From positions 4,555,001 to 4,619,000 of the forward strand of contig NZ_VIWT01000001.1 in assembly GCF_007829815.1 (NCBI RefSeq): a DNA stretch of 64,000 bases, given 5' to 3'. Positions 47,185-56,481 of the stretch are shown in pieces. Position numbers and translations under genes: made by a program. The first letter of the stretch is position 1. Every line of letters begins with the position of its first letter. The notes under the pieces were generated by a model that saw only the letters and a program-made list of their open reading frames with translations, did not search any database and had not been told where the DNA came from. The DNA is from Kitasatospora viridis (GTDB lineage: Bacteria; Actinomycetota; Actinomycetes; Streptomycetales; Streptomycetaceae).

Positions 47185-50117
47185 GCGCGGACCTCCGTCA
47201 TGCGGGCGGACGTGATCGGGGTGCCGGGGTTCGGAGAAGCGGTGGCAGCCGCCGCGCCCGGTCCCACCGGGTCGAGCCAGAGCCGTGGCCCGCCCTCGCG
47301 CAGCCGCAGCAGGAAGGCGAGCGGTCCCGCCGTCCCGGTGCCGTAGGCGGCCGCGCAGCCGGTGCCGGTCTCGTCGGGCAGCACCAGCAGCCCGCCCCGC
47401 AGCACCGCCCGGGCGCCGATCAGCTCGGCGAACTCCGCCGCGCCGTCCCGGAACCGGTCCTCGCCGGTGGCGTCGGCCAGGTCGAGCAGGAACTCGCCGT
47501 CCCCGGCCAGTCCGTGGCAGGCGCTGGTGCCGCTGTGCCAGCGGTTGTCCAGCACGGCCTGCCCGGCGGCCAGCGCCAGTTCGCCCGCCTCGGCGTCCCC
47601 GGTGGCCCGCCAGAGCCGGACCAGGAAGCTGCCCACCCCGGAGGAGCCGCTGCACCAGTGCGCCAACCGCACCGACGCCGGGTCACCGGCCGACTGCGGC
47701 CACCATCCGGCCACCGCACCACCACGGCCACCAGGGCCACCAGCACCACCAGGGCCACCGGCCCCCGACCGCACCGTCGCGGCCAGCGTCCGCGCCGCCC
47801 GCCGGGCCCCGTCCAGCGCGGCGTCGTCACCGGTGGCCAGGTGCACGGCGAGGAGGAAGGCGCCGACCCCGGCGACCCCGTGCCCGTACCCGAGGTGGGT
47901 GATCCCGGCCAGGCCGGAGTCGAAGGTCTTCGGCACCGGCCAGACGGTGCCGTACGGCTCCTCGCCGGCCGCCGCGAGCAGCGCCCGGGCCCCCGCCAGC
48001 GCGGCCGGGTGGTCGCCGAGCCGCAGCCGCAGGAAGCCGGCGCCGGCCGCGCCGTGGCAGACGTCGGGGTTGGGCCAGCGCACCGGGACCGGCTCGGCGA
48101 GCCGACGGGCCCGGGCCGCGGCGGCGGGGTCGCCGAGCGCCTCGGCGGCGTCCAGCAGCGCCCAGGCGGTGCCGGAGCGGCCGAAGTGCAGTCCGGGCAG
48201 CACCACCGGCTCGGCGGCGCAGCGCCGCTCGATCCAGTGCACGGCCTGACGCAGCGTCGGCTCGGCCTCCGGGTGCACGGTCAGCGCGCGGGCCAGCAGG
48301 GCGACCACGCCGGCCGCGCCGTGCTGCACGTTGCAGGGGTCGGTGAGCAGTCCGCCGGGCACGGTCGGCCAGAGCCGGTCCGGCCGGTGCGGCGTGGCGG
48401 TCTCGGTGAGCCGGCGCAGCCCGTCCCGCAGCAGCCGGTCGAGCGGCTGCGCGGCCGGCGCCGGTGGTGGTCCGGCGGGCGCGCCGAGCAGTTCCCGGGC
48501 GCGCTCCAGCGAGCACCGGTCGGCCGGGTCCGGTGCGCGCAACTCGGCGATCAGCGGTGCCAGTTGACGAGCCGTCCGGCCGGTCCTGGCGGCCAGCGCG
48601 AGCCAGCGGTCGAGGCGCTCGGGCACCGGGTCGGCCCCGGGCAGCTGCTCGGCCTCGGGGAGCAGCGGATCGTGGCCGGTGGCGAGCAGGAAGAGCAGGC
48701 CGCCGAGGGCGTAGCGGTCGGCGGCGGGGTCCGCGACGGCGGCGGGGCCGCGCTGCTCGGGGGCCCGGTAGCCGGGGGTGCCGGCGGTGCCGGCCCGGGT
48801 GCCGGCCGCGCAGGCCAGCTCCAGGTCGATCAGGCAGAGCGCGGCCGGGGCGGGTGCGCCGGCCGGACCGTCGTCCCGCACCAGCACGTTCCCGGGCGCC
48901 AGGTCCCGCAGCACCACCCCGACCCGGTGCACCCGCTCCAGCAGGTCGACCAGTGCCAGTGCCATCGGCTGCGCCCGCTCCCAGGGCACGTCCGGCGCGC
49001 CGTCCCGGGTCAGCTGGGCGGCGACCCAACTGCCGAGCGGCTGGCCCGCGATGTGCTGCTGCACCAGCAGCAGCGAGTCCTGCTGCTCGATCAGGTCGAG
49101 CGGGCGGGCGGTGAGCCCGTGCCCGGCCAGCTCGGCGAGCATCCGGGCCTCGTGCCGCAGCGCGCTGCGCGCCTCGGTGCCGGCCCGGTCCACCTCGATG
49201 TGCGCACGGGCCTGCTTGACCACCACGGCGGTGCCGTCGGTGGTGTCGGTGCCGAGGAAGACGCCGCCCTTGGCCGAGTGCCGCACGGCCGCGGTCAGCG
49301 CGTACCGCCCGCCGACCAGCACGCCGCCGCCCCCTTTCGCGCCGCCGCCGGCGCCGGAACCGTTGCGCACCGCACCCGCCTCCCCTGCCCCTGTTCGTGC
49401 CGGCCCGGCCACCAGTGACGGTGCCTCCCGGAGCGGGTCCGCCGCCCACGGCGGACAGCGGTAGGTCGCTGCCCGAACATCTTCGAAACGCTCTCCGTCA
49501 GGTCCGGTCAGAATCGATCGATAAGCACCGTCATTGCCGAGTTCGGCCCGCCCGGAAAAAGCGCCGTAGCGATAATGCACCAGACTCCCCGGAGCGAACT
49601 GACGGTCCGACAGCACGACCGGTCCGGGCATTCCCTCGGTCGCCAGGTGCAATTCCGCGGCGAGCCGCCGGAACTGCTCCTCGTCGGCCGGATAGACGGT
49701 GATGAACTTTCCGGCGGAGCCCCGGTCGCTGTTCCGGGAATTCACCTGGTGCAGGGTTTCCCGGTCCATCGCGAACTTGAAGGTGCAGGGATCCTCGGCG
49801 ATCACCGTGGCGACCGCCGAAAGCACCTCGGCGGCCACCGTGGCGGCGGCGCTCACATGGAGCTTCCACCCCTGCTCCGGCGGCGCCGGAACCCCCTCGG
49901 GCGGCCGGACCGTGCACCAGAAGCCGTCGTAGCCGGCTCCCCAGCCGCCTGCGACGCCCCCTTCGCCCGACCCTCCGGCGCCGGCCACGGCCGCCCGTGC
50001 CACCTCCACCAGCATGTCGTCCGCAGGTGCTCCGGTACGCCACGCGTCGTCCACCTGATCCGGCCCCCCAGCCGCGCACAGTGGTGTGCCCGTCCCCATG
50101 TTGCTTTCACACCCCAT
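47181..50117 (-). CDS. lanL: class IV lanthipeptide synthetase LanL
   Basis: A 978-residue trifunctional enzyme. The lyase domain (about 60-230) has KLHVSA at K85 and VNSRNSDRGSAGKFITVYP. The kinase domain (about 270-545) has K301, catalytic D405 in LRDLAPGN and D431 in IDLELA. The cyclase domain (about 560-960) keeps all three zinc ligands: C822 in WCSG, and C867-H868 in ACHG. Keeping the zinc site separates LanL from class III LanKC. It phosphorylates Thr, eliminates phosphate and adds Cys thiols. ATG 50099 is an alternative start. It is the first gene of the operon. Confidence 0.93.
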   Translation of the reverse strand: MGCESNMGTGTPLCAAGGPDQVDDAWRTGAPADDMLVEVARAAVAGAGGSGEGGVAGGWGAGYDGFWCTVRPPEGVPAPPEQGWKLHVSAAATVAAEVLSAVATVIAEDPCTFKFAMDRETLHQVNSRNSDRGSAGKFITVYPADEEQFRRLAAELHLATEGMPGPVVLSDRQFAPGSLVHYRYGAFSGRAELGNDGAYRSILTGPDGERFEDVRAATYRCPPWAADPLREAPSLVAGPARTGAGEAGAVRNGSGAGGGAKGGGGVLVGGRYALTAAVRHSAKGGVFLGTDTTDGTAVVVKQARAHIEVDRAGTEARSALRHEARMLAELAGHGLTARPLDLIEQQDSLLLVQQHIAGQPLGSWVAAQLTRDGAPDVPWERAQPMALALVDLLERVHRVGVVLRDLAPGNVLVRDDGPAGAPAPAALCLIDLELACAAGTRAGTAGTPGYRAPEQRGPAAVADPAADRYALGGLLFLLATGHDPLLPEAEQLPGADPVPERLDRWLALAARTGRTARQLAPLIAELRAPDPADRCSLERARELLGAPAGPPPAPAAQPLDRLLRDGLRRLTETATPHRPDRLWPTVPGGLLTDPCNVQHGAAGVVALLARALTVHPEAEPTLRQAVHWIERRCAAEPVVLPGLHFGRSGTAWALLDAAEALGDPAAAARARRLAEPVPVRWPNPDVCHGAAGAGFLRLRLGDHPAALAGARALLAAAGEEPYGTVWPVPKTFDSGLAGITHLGYGHGVAGVGAFLLAVHLATGDDAALDGARRAARTLAATVRSGAGGPGGAGGPGGRGGAVAGWWPQSAGDPASVRLAHWCSGSSGVGSFLVRLWRATGDAEAGELALAAGQAVLDNRWHSGTSACHGLAGDGEFLLDLADATGEDRFRDGAAEFAELIGARAVLRGGLLVLPDETGTGCAAAYGTGTAGPLAFLLRLREGGPRLWLDPVGPGAAAATASPNPGTPITSARMTEVRA

Positions 50118-50489
50118 TCATCTGCCCGGCGGTTCGGATATCGGTGTCGAAGGGCCGTCGGACGGCCCTCGGAAGTGCGGGAGAAATCCGGCTCCGCGCG
50201 CCGCCCGAAAGCGGTGCGCGACTCCTTTTCCGGCCCCCCGACCGGATGACTTCCCGATGCACTGGAGAAGTTACTTTCGGTGCCCGGGCGGCTCAACGTG
50301 GAGCGGGTCACTTCACTCTTAAGGGTGATCTGAATTCGTTTTCCCCGGCGCGCGGGCCGCTCCTCCTGCTTCGCGCGTCCCGCGCGATCGTCATACGGCC
50401 GCCGCCGAACGGGGTCGGCGCCCGGCGCACCGGGGTTGACGAGCACCCGTCCGCCCCGGTCCCGGCCGGGTAGGCGGTAGTCTCAACGG
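50118..50489. promoter_or_regulatory. lanL promoter region
   Basis: This 372-base region lies between divergent lanL and the Nif3-like gene. On the minus strand TTGAGC (50291-50296), 17 bases, then TAACTT (50268-50273) make a plausible promoter, giving a leader of about 145 bases. The leader holds a hairpin at 50151-50169 (AGGGCCGT and ACGGCCCT). The AT-richer patch near 50320-50345 may bind a regulator. No regulator gene lies in the cluster. Confidence 0.5.
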
Positions 50490-51335
50490 GTGCCGAAACT
50501 GTCCGAGGTCATCACCGCGCTGGAAGAGCTGTACCCACCCCGGTGGGCGGAGTCCTGGGACGCCGTCGGTCTGGTCTGCGGAGACCCGCAGGCCGAGGTG
50601 CGCCGGGTGCTGCTCGCAGTGGACCCGCTGCCCGCGGTGGCGCACGAGGCCGCCGAGTGGGGCGCGGACCTGCTGTTCACCCACCACCCCCTCTACCTGC
50701 GCGGCACCACCAGCGTCGCGGCGACCTCGTTCAAGGGCCGGGTGGTGCACCAGCTGATCCGCTCCGGCACGGCACTGCACGTCGCGCACACCAACGCCGA
50801 CCACGCCGACCCGGGCGTCTCCGACGCGCTGGCCGCCGCGATCGGCCTGACCGTGCTCGGCCCGCTGGTGCCCGACCCGACCGACCCGGCCGGGCGGCGC
50901 GGCAGCGGCCGGATCTGCGAACTGCCCGAGCCGGAGCCGCTGAGCGCCTTCGCCGCCCGGGTGGCCGCCGCACTGCCCGCCACCGCCACCGGCATCCGGG
51001 TGGCCGGCGACCCCGACGCGGTGATCAGCCGGGTCGTGGTCAGCGGCGGCTCCGGAGACAGCTTCTTCGCCGAGGTCCGGGCAGCCGGCGTGGACGCCTT
51101 CGTCACCGCGGACCTGCGCCACCACCCCGCCTCCGAAGCCTTCGCGGCCGAGCCCGTCGCCCTGGTCGACGCCGCGCACTGGGCCACCGAGTGGCCCTGG
51201 CTCGGCCAGGCCGCCCGCGAGCTCGACGCGATCGCCGAGAAGCACGGCTGGGAGCTGGAGACCCGGGTCTCCACCCTGGTCACCGACCCGTGGACGGCGC
51301 ACGCGCCGATGTCCACCCCCGCACGGCAGCCCTAG
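50490..51335 (+). CDS. Nif3-like dinuclear metal centre protein
   Basis: A 281-residue Nif3/DUF34 family protein. Metal-ligand text includes LLFTHHPLYLRGTTS, HVAHTNADHADPG and, near the end, VDAAHWATEW. The family forms a toroidal hexamer with a two-metal site; a GTP cyclohydrolase activity has been proposed but not proved in general. It starts at GTG 50490. The order Nif3, zinc ribbon, RNase H/phosphatase is conserved in actinomycetes. Confidence 0.92.
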   Translation: MPKLSEVITALEELYPPRWAESWDAVGLVCGDPQAEVRRVLLAVDPLPAVAHEAAEWGADLLFTHHPLYLRGTTSVAATSFKGRVVHQLIRSGTALHVAHTNADHADPGVSDALAAAIGLTVLGPLVPDPTDPAGRRGSGRICELPEPEPLSAFAARVAAALPATATGIRVAGDPDAVISRVVVSGGSGDSFFAEVRAAGVDAFVTADLRHHPASEAFAAEPVALVDAAHWATEWPWLGQAARELDAIAEKHGWELETRVSTLVTDPWTAHAPMSTPARQP

Positions 51336-51477
51336 CGCCGCCCGCACCCGCGTGGCGGCCCCGGCGCTGCCCGCACCCGCGCGACAGCCCCGCCGTCGCG
51401 CGACCCCGGGCGGCCGCCCCGGCCGCCGCCCGCCCACCGCTCGACCCAGTCTCAACGCCTCAACAGGAGCTCCCCGC

Positions 51478-52221
51478 TTGAACGCCGCGCCCGCCGACCA
51501 GATCCGCCTCCTCGACCTGCAGGCCATCGACTCCAAGCTGGACCAGCTGGCCCACCGGCGCCGCAGCCTGCCCGAGCACGCGGAGATCGACAAGGCCACC
51601 GCCGACCACGCCGCGCTCAAGAGCCTCGTGGTCGCCGCCGAGGCCCAGCAGGGCGACACCGCCCGCGAGCTGACCAAGGCCGAGCAGGACGTCGACCAGG
51701 TCCGCACCCGGGCCGCCCGCAACCAGCAGCGGATGGACTCCGGCTCGGTCACCTCGGCCAAGGACCTGGAGAACCTGCAGCACGAGAACGCCTCGCTGGC
51801 CAAGCGCCAGGGCGACCTGGAGGACGTGGTCCTGGAGGTGATGGAGCGGCTGGAGAGCGCCCAGACCCGGGTCATCGAGCTCTCCGGCCGGCTGGAGCAC
51901 TCCGAGGTGGTGCTCAAGGAGGCCACCGAGCGCCGCGACGCCGCCTTCGCCGGCATCGACGAGGAGGCCGCCAAGGTCGCCCGGGACCGCGAGACGGTCG
52001 CCGCGGTGATCCCGGCCGACCTGCTCAAGCTCTACACCCGGCTGCGCGAGCAGCAGGGCGGCGTCGGCGCGGCCCGGCTCTACCAGCGCCGCTGCGAGGG
52101 CTGCCGGGTCGAGTTCGCGGTCTCCGACCTGAACGCGATCAAGGCCGAGCCGGCCGACGCGGTGGTCCGCTGCGACAACTGCGGCCGGATCCTGGTCCGC
52201 ACCGCCGACGCCGGTATCTGA
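51478..52221 (+). CDS. coiled-coil C4-type zinc-ribbon protein (DUF164)
   Basis: A 247-residue protein. Residues 10 to about 180 are a long antiparallel coiled coil (heptad text such as LDLQAIDSKLDQLAHRR). The end is a zinc ribbon with CEGC and CDNC. TTG 51478 is chosen since AGGAG lies nine bases upstream and the coiled coil starts soon after; the frame upstream is low complexity. Relatives are thought to bind nucleic acid; the role is unknown. It lies 11 bases before the RNase H gene. Confidence 0.9.
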   Translation: MNAAPADQIRLLDLQAIDSKLDQLAHRRRSLPEHAEIDKATADHAALKSLVVAAEAQQGDTARELTKAEQDVDQVRTRAARNQQRMDSGSVTSAKDLENLQHENASLAKRQGDLEDVVLEVMERLESAQTRVIELSGRLEHSEVVLKEATERRDAAFAGIDEEAAKVARDRETVAAVIPADLLKLYTRLREQQGGVGAARLYQRRCEGCRVEFAVSDLNAIKAEPADAVVRCDNCGRILVRTADAGI

Positions 52222-52232
52222 GGGTCCGTCGG

Positions 52233-53372
52233 ATGACCGAGCGCAGGCTGGTCGTCGAGGCCGACGGCGGCTCCCGGGGCAACCCGGGGCCGGCCGGCTA
52301 CGGCGCGGTGGTCCGCGACGCCGGGACCGGGCGGATCCTGGTCGAGGCGGCCGACTACCTGGGCCGGGTCACCAACAACGTGGCGGAGTACCGCGGCCTG
52401 ATCGCCGGGCTGCGGGCCGCCCACCGGCTCGACCCCGAGGCGCTGGTGGAGGTCCGGATGGACTCCAAGCTGGTGGTCGAGCAGATGTCCGGGCGCTGGA
52501 AGATCAAGCACCCGGACATGCGGCCGCTGGCGGCCGAGGCCGGCGAGGTCTTCCCGCGTGAGCGGGTCAGCTACTCCTGGATCCCGCGCGAGCGGAACAA
52601 GGACGCCGACCGGCTGGCCAACGAGGCGATGGACGCGGGCCAGGCCGGCCGCGCCTGGGAGCCCACCACCGCCGTAACCGAGACCGAACGCGGCGAGCCC
52701 GCCGAGACCGCTCCCGCCGCACCTCCGGCCGGCTGGAGCGCCGACCTCGGCACCGCCACCACCCTGGTGCTGCTGCGCCACGGCGAGACCGCGCTCACCC
52801 CGCAGAAGCGCTTCTCCGGCTCGACCGGCAGCGACCCCGAGCTCTCCGACAAGGGCCGCTGGCAGGCCGAGCGCGCCGCCGAGGCGCTGGCCGCCCGGGG
52901 CACCGTGCAGGCCGTGGTCTGCTCGCCGATGCTGCGCACCCGGCAGACCGCCGAGGCGGTCGCCGTCCGGCTCGGCCTCGACGTGTCGGTCGAGGAGGGG
53001 CTGCGCGAGCTGGACTTCGGCGCCTGGGAGGGCCTGACCTTCGCCGAGGTGCAGCAGCGCCACCCGGCCGACCTGGACGCCTGGCTGGCCTCCACCCGGG
53101 CCAAGCCGACCGGCGGCAGCGAGAGCTTCGCCTCGCTCGGCCAGCGGGTCGCGGCGGCCCGGGACCGCGTCCTGGCCCGCTACCCGGGGCAGACGGTGCT
53201 GGTGGTCTCGCACGTCAGCCCGATCAAGACGCTGGTCCGGCTGGCGCTGGGCGCCCCGCCGGACTCGATCTACCGGATGGAGCTGTCGGCCGCCTCGTTC
53301 TGCGCGGTGCAGTACTACGGCGACGGCAACGCCTCGCTGCGACTGCTCAACGACACCGGCCACCTGCGCTGA
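52233..53372 (+). CDS. bifunctional RNase H / acid phosphatase
   Basis: A 379-residue fusion known from actinobacteria (Rv2228c and SCO2299 type). The N-terminal RNase HI domain (1-135) keeps catalytic acids in EADGGSRGNPG, NVAEYRGL, RMDSKLV and NKDADRLA. The C-terminal histidine phosphatase domain (from about 175) has LLRHGETALT with the phospho-His, and VVSHVSPI. It removes RNA from RNA/DNA hybrids and has CobC-like phosphatase activity in relatives. A terminator overlaps its stop codon. Confidence 0.95.
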   Translation: MTERRLVVEADGGSRGNPGPAGYGAVVRDAGTGRILVEAADYLGRVTNNVAEYRGLIAGLRAAHRLDPEALVEVRMDSKLVVEQMSGRWKIKHPDMRPLAAEAGEVFPRERVSYSWIPRERNKDADRLANEAMDAGQAGRAWEPTTAVTETERGEPAETAPAAPPAGWSADLGTATTLVLLRHGETALTPQKRFSGSTGSDPELSDKGRWQAERAAEALAARGTVQAVVCSPMLRTRQTAEAVAVRLGLDVSVEEGLRELDFGAWEGLTFAEVQQRHPADLDAWLASTRAKPTGGSESFASLGQRVAAARDRVLARYPGQTVLVVSHVSPIKTLVRLALGAPPDSIYRMELSAASFCAVQYYGDGNASLRLLNDTGHLR

Positions 53373-53392
53373 CGCACCGTCGGCGCAGGTGG
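53360..53392. terminator. terminator after RNase H gene
   Basis: CCACCTGCGC and GCGCAGGTGG are perfect complements 13 bases apart. The stem overlaps the stop codon of the RNase H/phosphatase gene and precedes the convergent yaaA gene. Confidence 0.7.
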
Positions 53393-53405
53393 CGGTGACG
53401 CCGGG

Positions 53406-54203
53406 TCAGTGCAGCTCGGTGACCACCACGTCCAGCTTCCAGGCCTTGCGCGCGGTGCCCTCGGCCGCCACCTCCACGGTGTAGCCGAGGGCGGTCAGCA
53501 GCTCGTACAGCTCGCCCGGGGTGGCCGGCTCGGCGCCGGAGTTCAGCAGGTCGCGGACCAGCCGGCCCTTGGTCGCCTTGTTGAAGTGGCTGACCACCGA
53601 GCGCTTGCCGTCCTTCTCCTGGAGCACCCGGACGGTGGCGGTGCGGGGGAGCAGCTCGCCGGCCGGCGCCCAGGAGGCGGCGTAGGCGGAACTGCGCAGG
53701 TCGAGCACCAGCGAGTCGGCGGCGGCCTCGGCGGGCAGCACCTCGGCCGTCTCGCGGCGCCAGTAGGCGCCGAGCGCGCCGAGCGGCGGCAGCTTCACGC
53801 CCCCCGAGCAGCGGTAGGCGGGGATCCGGTCGCCGATCCGCACCGCGCCCCAGAGCCCGGAGAAGACCAGCAGCGAGCGCTCGGCCCGCCGGTAGGCGTC
53901 CTCGTCCAGCTTGCCGAGCCCCAGCGCGTCGTAGAGCACTCCGGTGTAGAGCTCGCCGGCCGGCAGCGTGCCCGCGGTGCGCAGCCCCGCGTTGCGGGAC
54001 ACCTCGCCGCGCAGGCCCTTGCTCAGTCCGAGCACCTCGGCGGCCCGGTCCTCCCCGCCCCGGCAGAGCTCGACCAGGGCGTCCAGCACCCGCTCGCGGG
54101 CGCCGGTCAGTCCGGGCAGGGAGAGCCCGGCCAGGTCGACCGGCGCCCCCTCGGGCGCCTCGGCCTTGCCCTCGGACGGTGGCAGCAGGACCAGGAACGG
54201 CAT
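53406..54203 (-). CDS. yaaA: YaaA family peroxide-stress protein
   Basis: A 265-residue DUF328/YaaA protein. LVLLPPSEGKAEAPEG is the family start, with FSGLWGAVRIGDRIPAYR, FNKATKGRLVRDLL and GYTVEVAAEG further on. In E. coli YaaA lowers free iron and protects DNA from peroxide. The start is ATG 54203; the ribosome site is weak. A 22-base motif found again before the divergent gene lies 45 bases upstream of the start. Confidence 0.92.
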   Translation of the reverse strand: MPFLVLLPPSEGKAEAPEGAPVDLAGLSLPGLTGARERVLDALVELCRGGEDRAAEVLGLSKGLRGEVSRNAGLRTAGTLPAGELYTGVLYDALGLGKLDEDAYRRAERSLLVFSGLWGAVRIGDRIPAYRCSGGVKLPPLGALGAYWRRETAEVLPAEAAADSLVLDLRSSAYAASWAPAGELLPRTATVRVLQEKDGKRSVVSHFNKATKGRLVRDLLNSGAEPATPGELYELLTALGYTVEVAAEGTARKAWKLDVVVTELH

Positions 54204-54247
54204 GCGGGCGGCTTCCCCTCGCGCGGTTCGCTCAAGCAGAGCTCTTG

Positions 54248-54436
54248 AGACCGACCGGCAAATGGTGGGCGGCGTCGCGGGCCGATAGCTCTCGCCTGGA
54301 CGGCTTCTCCTCAGTCGCCAATGCTCCGCATGGACTCGCCCCCAGCCTTCGGCCGGGAGGTACCCCCATCGTCGGCGCCGCCCAGGTTCGGCTCTCGACC
54401 CGCTCCTTCCTCCACCCACCATTTGCCGGTCGGTCT
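54248..54436. repeat. 189-bp element bounded by 22-bp inverted repeats
   Basis: Positions 54248-54269 and 54415-54436 are perfect 22-base inverted repeats (core ACCGACCGGCAAATGG). They lie between divergent yaaA and SRPBCC genes, one copy in the same orientation upstream of each. The interior has a Streptomyces-type palindrome (CCCCCAGCC-ttcg-style, 54341-54369). It could be a small non-autonomous mobile element or a duplicated control site. Confidence 0.7.
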
Positions 54437-54504
54437 GAACAGTTCGTAGCAATCTACCCGGCCGGGGCCGCGCTCCCTACCATGGGCGGTGAGGGGGTGA
54501 CGTC

Positions 54505-54939
54505 ATGCGCCACCGTGTCGAGGTCGAGATGGCCGCCGCGCCCGAAGCGGTCTGGGCGGTGCTCACCGACGTCCAGAGCTGGCACCGCTGGACGCCGAGC
54601 ATCGAGCTGATCCGCCGTCAGGAGCCGCAGGAGCCGTTCGGGCTCGGCTCCCGGGCCCTGGTCAAGCAGCCGCGGATGCGCCGCGCGGTCTGGGAGGTGA
54701 GCGCCTTCGAGGCGGGGCGCTCCTTCGACTGGCGCACCGGCTCGCCCGGGGCCCGCACCGAGGCCGGCCACGAGCTGCGCCCGGTGCCCGGCGGCACCCG
54801 GGTGATCCTGGACCTCGCGGTGACCGGCCCGCTGGCCCCGCTCGGCACGCTGCTCTACGGCCGGCTGATCCGCCAGTACCTGGGCCAGGAGGCGGCCGGG
54901 CTGAAGCGCTGGTGCGAGACCACGGCGACCGGGCCGTAG
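54505..54939 (+). CDS. SRPBCC family protein
   Basis: A 144-residue START-like (SRPBCC, polyketide cyclase/dehydrase-type) protein. RVEVEMAAAPEAVWAVLTDVQSWHRWTP is diagnostic, and GTLLYGRLIRQYLGQEAAGLKRWCE is the long C-terminal helix that closes the pocket. It binds a small hydrophobic ligand, unknown here. No partner gene suggests a pathway. Confidence 0.9.
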   Translation: MRHRVEVEMAAAPEAVWAVLTDVQSWHRWTPSIELIRRQEPQEPFGLGSRALVKQPRMRRAVWEVSAFEAGRSFDWRTGSPGARTEAGHELRPVPGGTRVILDLAVTGPLAPLGTLLYGRLIRQYLGQEAAGLKRWCETTATGP

Positions 54940-54982
54940 CGCCTCCCGCCGCCGGGCCGACCGCCCGCCTACCCTGACGGAC

Positions 54983-56434
54983 ATGCCCCGCCGCCTGCTG
55001 CGCCTGCGTGCCGCCGACCCGACCAGGATCAACGCCGAACTGGACGAGCTGCGCACCCGGATGGGGATCACCGCCGAGTTCCCGCCGGCGGTGCTGGCCG
55101 AGGCGGAGCTGGCCGCCGCCGCGCCCAGGCTGCCCGCGCTGGACGCCACCGACCTGCCGCTGTTCACCCTGGACCCGCCCGGCTCGCTCGACCTGGACCA
55201 GGCGATGCACCTGGCCCGCCGACCGGGCGGCGGCTACCGGGTGCACTACGCGATCGCCGACGTGGCCGCGTTCGTCCGCCCCGGCGGTGCGGTGGACGCC
55301 GAGGCCCGGCGCCGGGTGCAGACCCTCTACTTCCCCGACCGGCCGATCCCGCTGCACCCCGCCGTGCTCTCCGAGGGTGCGGCCAGCCTGCTGCCCGGGC
55401 AGTCGCGGCCGGCCCTGCTCTGGCGGATCGACCTGGACGCGGACGGCGCCCTGGTGATCGCCGACGTGCGGCGCGCGCTGGTCCGCTCGCGCCGCCGGCT
55501 GGACTACGCGGCCGTGCAGCAGGCGGTGGACGGCGGCCGCCCGGACGAGCAGCTCACCCTGCTCGCCGAGTTCGGCCTGGCCCGCGAACTCCAGGAGCAG
55601 GCCAGGGGAGGGGTCAGCCTGCCGCTGCCGGAGCAGGAGATCGAGGCCACCAGCCACGGCTACCGCCCCACCTACCGGGCACCCCGGCCGGCCGACGGCT
55701 GGAACGCGCAGGTCTCGCTGCTCACCGGCATGGCGGCGGCGGAGCTGATGCTGGACGCCGGGGTCGGCCTGCTGCGCACCCTGCCGACCGCACCCGACTC
55801 CGCCTACCAGCGGCTGCGCCGCTGCGCGCACGCGCTCTACGTGCCGTGGCCGCCCGCGCTCGACTACCCGGCGCTGATCCGCTCGCTCGACCCGCACCTG
55901 CCGCACCACGCGGCCTTCCTCAACGAGTGCACGGGGCTGCTGCGCGGTGCGGCCTACCACGCCTTCGACATCGGCCGCGGACTGCTGCCGCCGGCCGACC
56001 CGGGGCACGCCGCGCTCGCCGCGCCGTACACCCACTGCACCGCGCCGCTGCGCCGGCTGGCCGACCGGTTCGCGCAGGAGGTCTGCCTGGCGGTGGCGGC
56101 GGGGGACGAGGTGCCCGCCTGGGTGCGCGAGTCCCTGGACGCGGTGCCCGGGCTGATGGCCGGCGGCGAGCGGCGGGCGCACGAGGTGGAGCGGGCCTGC
56201 GTGGCCCTGGTGGAGGCGGAGTTGCTGCGCGGCCGGGAGGGCGAGGACTTCGACGCGGTGGTGATCGACCTGGACGAGCGCCGCCCGGCCCACGGCACGG
56301 TGCAGCTCGCCGAGCCGGCCGTCCGGGCCCGCTGCGAGGGGGCCGGGACCCGCCTGCCGCTGGGTGAACGCATCCGGGTCCGGCTCACCCGGGCCGATCC
56401 CCTCACCCGCACCGTCCGGTTCGCCCCCGCCTAG
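54983..56434 (+). CDS. RNB domain ribonuclease (RNase II-like)
   Basis: A 483-residue 3'-5' exoribonuclease of the RNase II/R superfamily, with a single RNB core and no clear cold-shock or S1 domains. The active-site text DPPGSLDLDQAM holds three of the four usual acidic residues; the fourth position is Gln. The basic YTHCTAPLRRLADRF matches the conserved Arg-containing RNB motif (TAPLRRYAD-like). It lies directly upstream of the RNase P RNA gene. Confidence 0.92.
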   Translation: MPRRLLRLRAADPTRINAELDELRTRMGITAEFPPAVLAEAELAAAAPRLPALDATDLPLFTLDPPGSLDLDQAMHLARRPGGGYRVHYAIADVAAFVRPGGAVDAEARRRVQTLYFPDRPIPLHPAVLSEGAASLLPGQSRPALLWRIDLDADGALVIADVRRALVRSRRRLDYAAVQQAVDGGRPDEQLTLLAEFGLARELQEQARGGVSLPLPEQEIEATSHGYRPTYRAPRPADGWNAQVSLLTGMAAAELMLDAGVGLLRTLPTAPDSAYQRLRRCAHALYVPWPPALDYPALIRSLDPHLPHHAAFLNECTGLLRGAAYHAFDIGRGLLPPADPGHAALAAPYTHCTAPLRRLADRFAQEVCLAVAAGDEVPAWVRESLDAVPGLMAGGERRAHEVERACVALVEAELLRGREGEDFDAVVIDLDERRPAHGTVQLAEPAVRARCEGAGTRLPLGERIRVRLTRADPLTRTVRFAPA

Positions 56435-56481
56435 GCCCGGTGACCGGAGCGGGCCACCCGACCGGCTACGATGACCAGTAC

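Noticed and set aside
45082..47346. Long plus-strand frame opposite the peptidase gene
   Set aside because: Shadow frame produced by GC-rich codons; residues are low-complexity Gly/Arg/Ala and the minus-strand gene has a clear catalytic triad.
54248..54436. Insertion sequence
   Set aside because: The repeats look like terminal inverted repeats, but the 189 bp hold no transposase and no clear target duplication flanks them.
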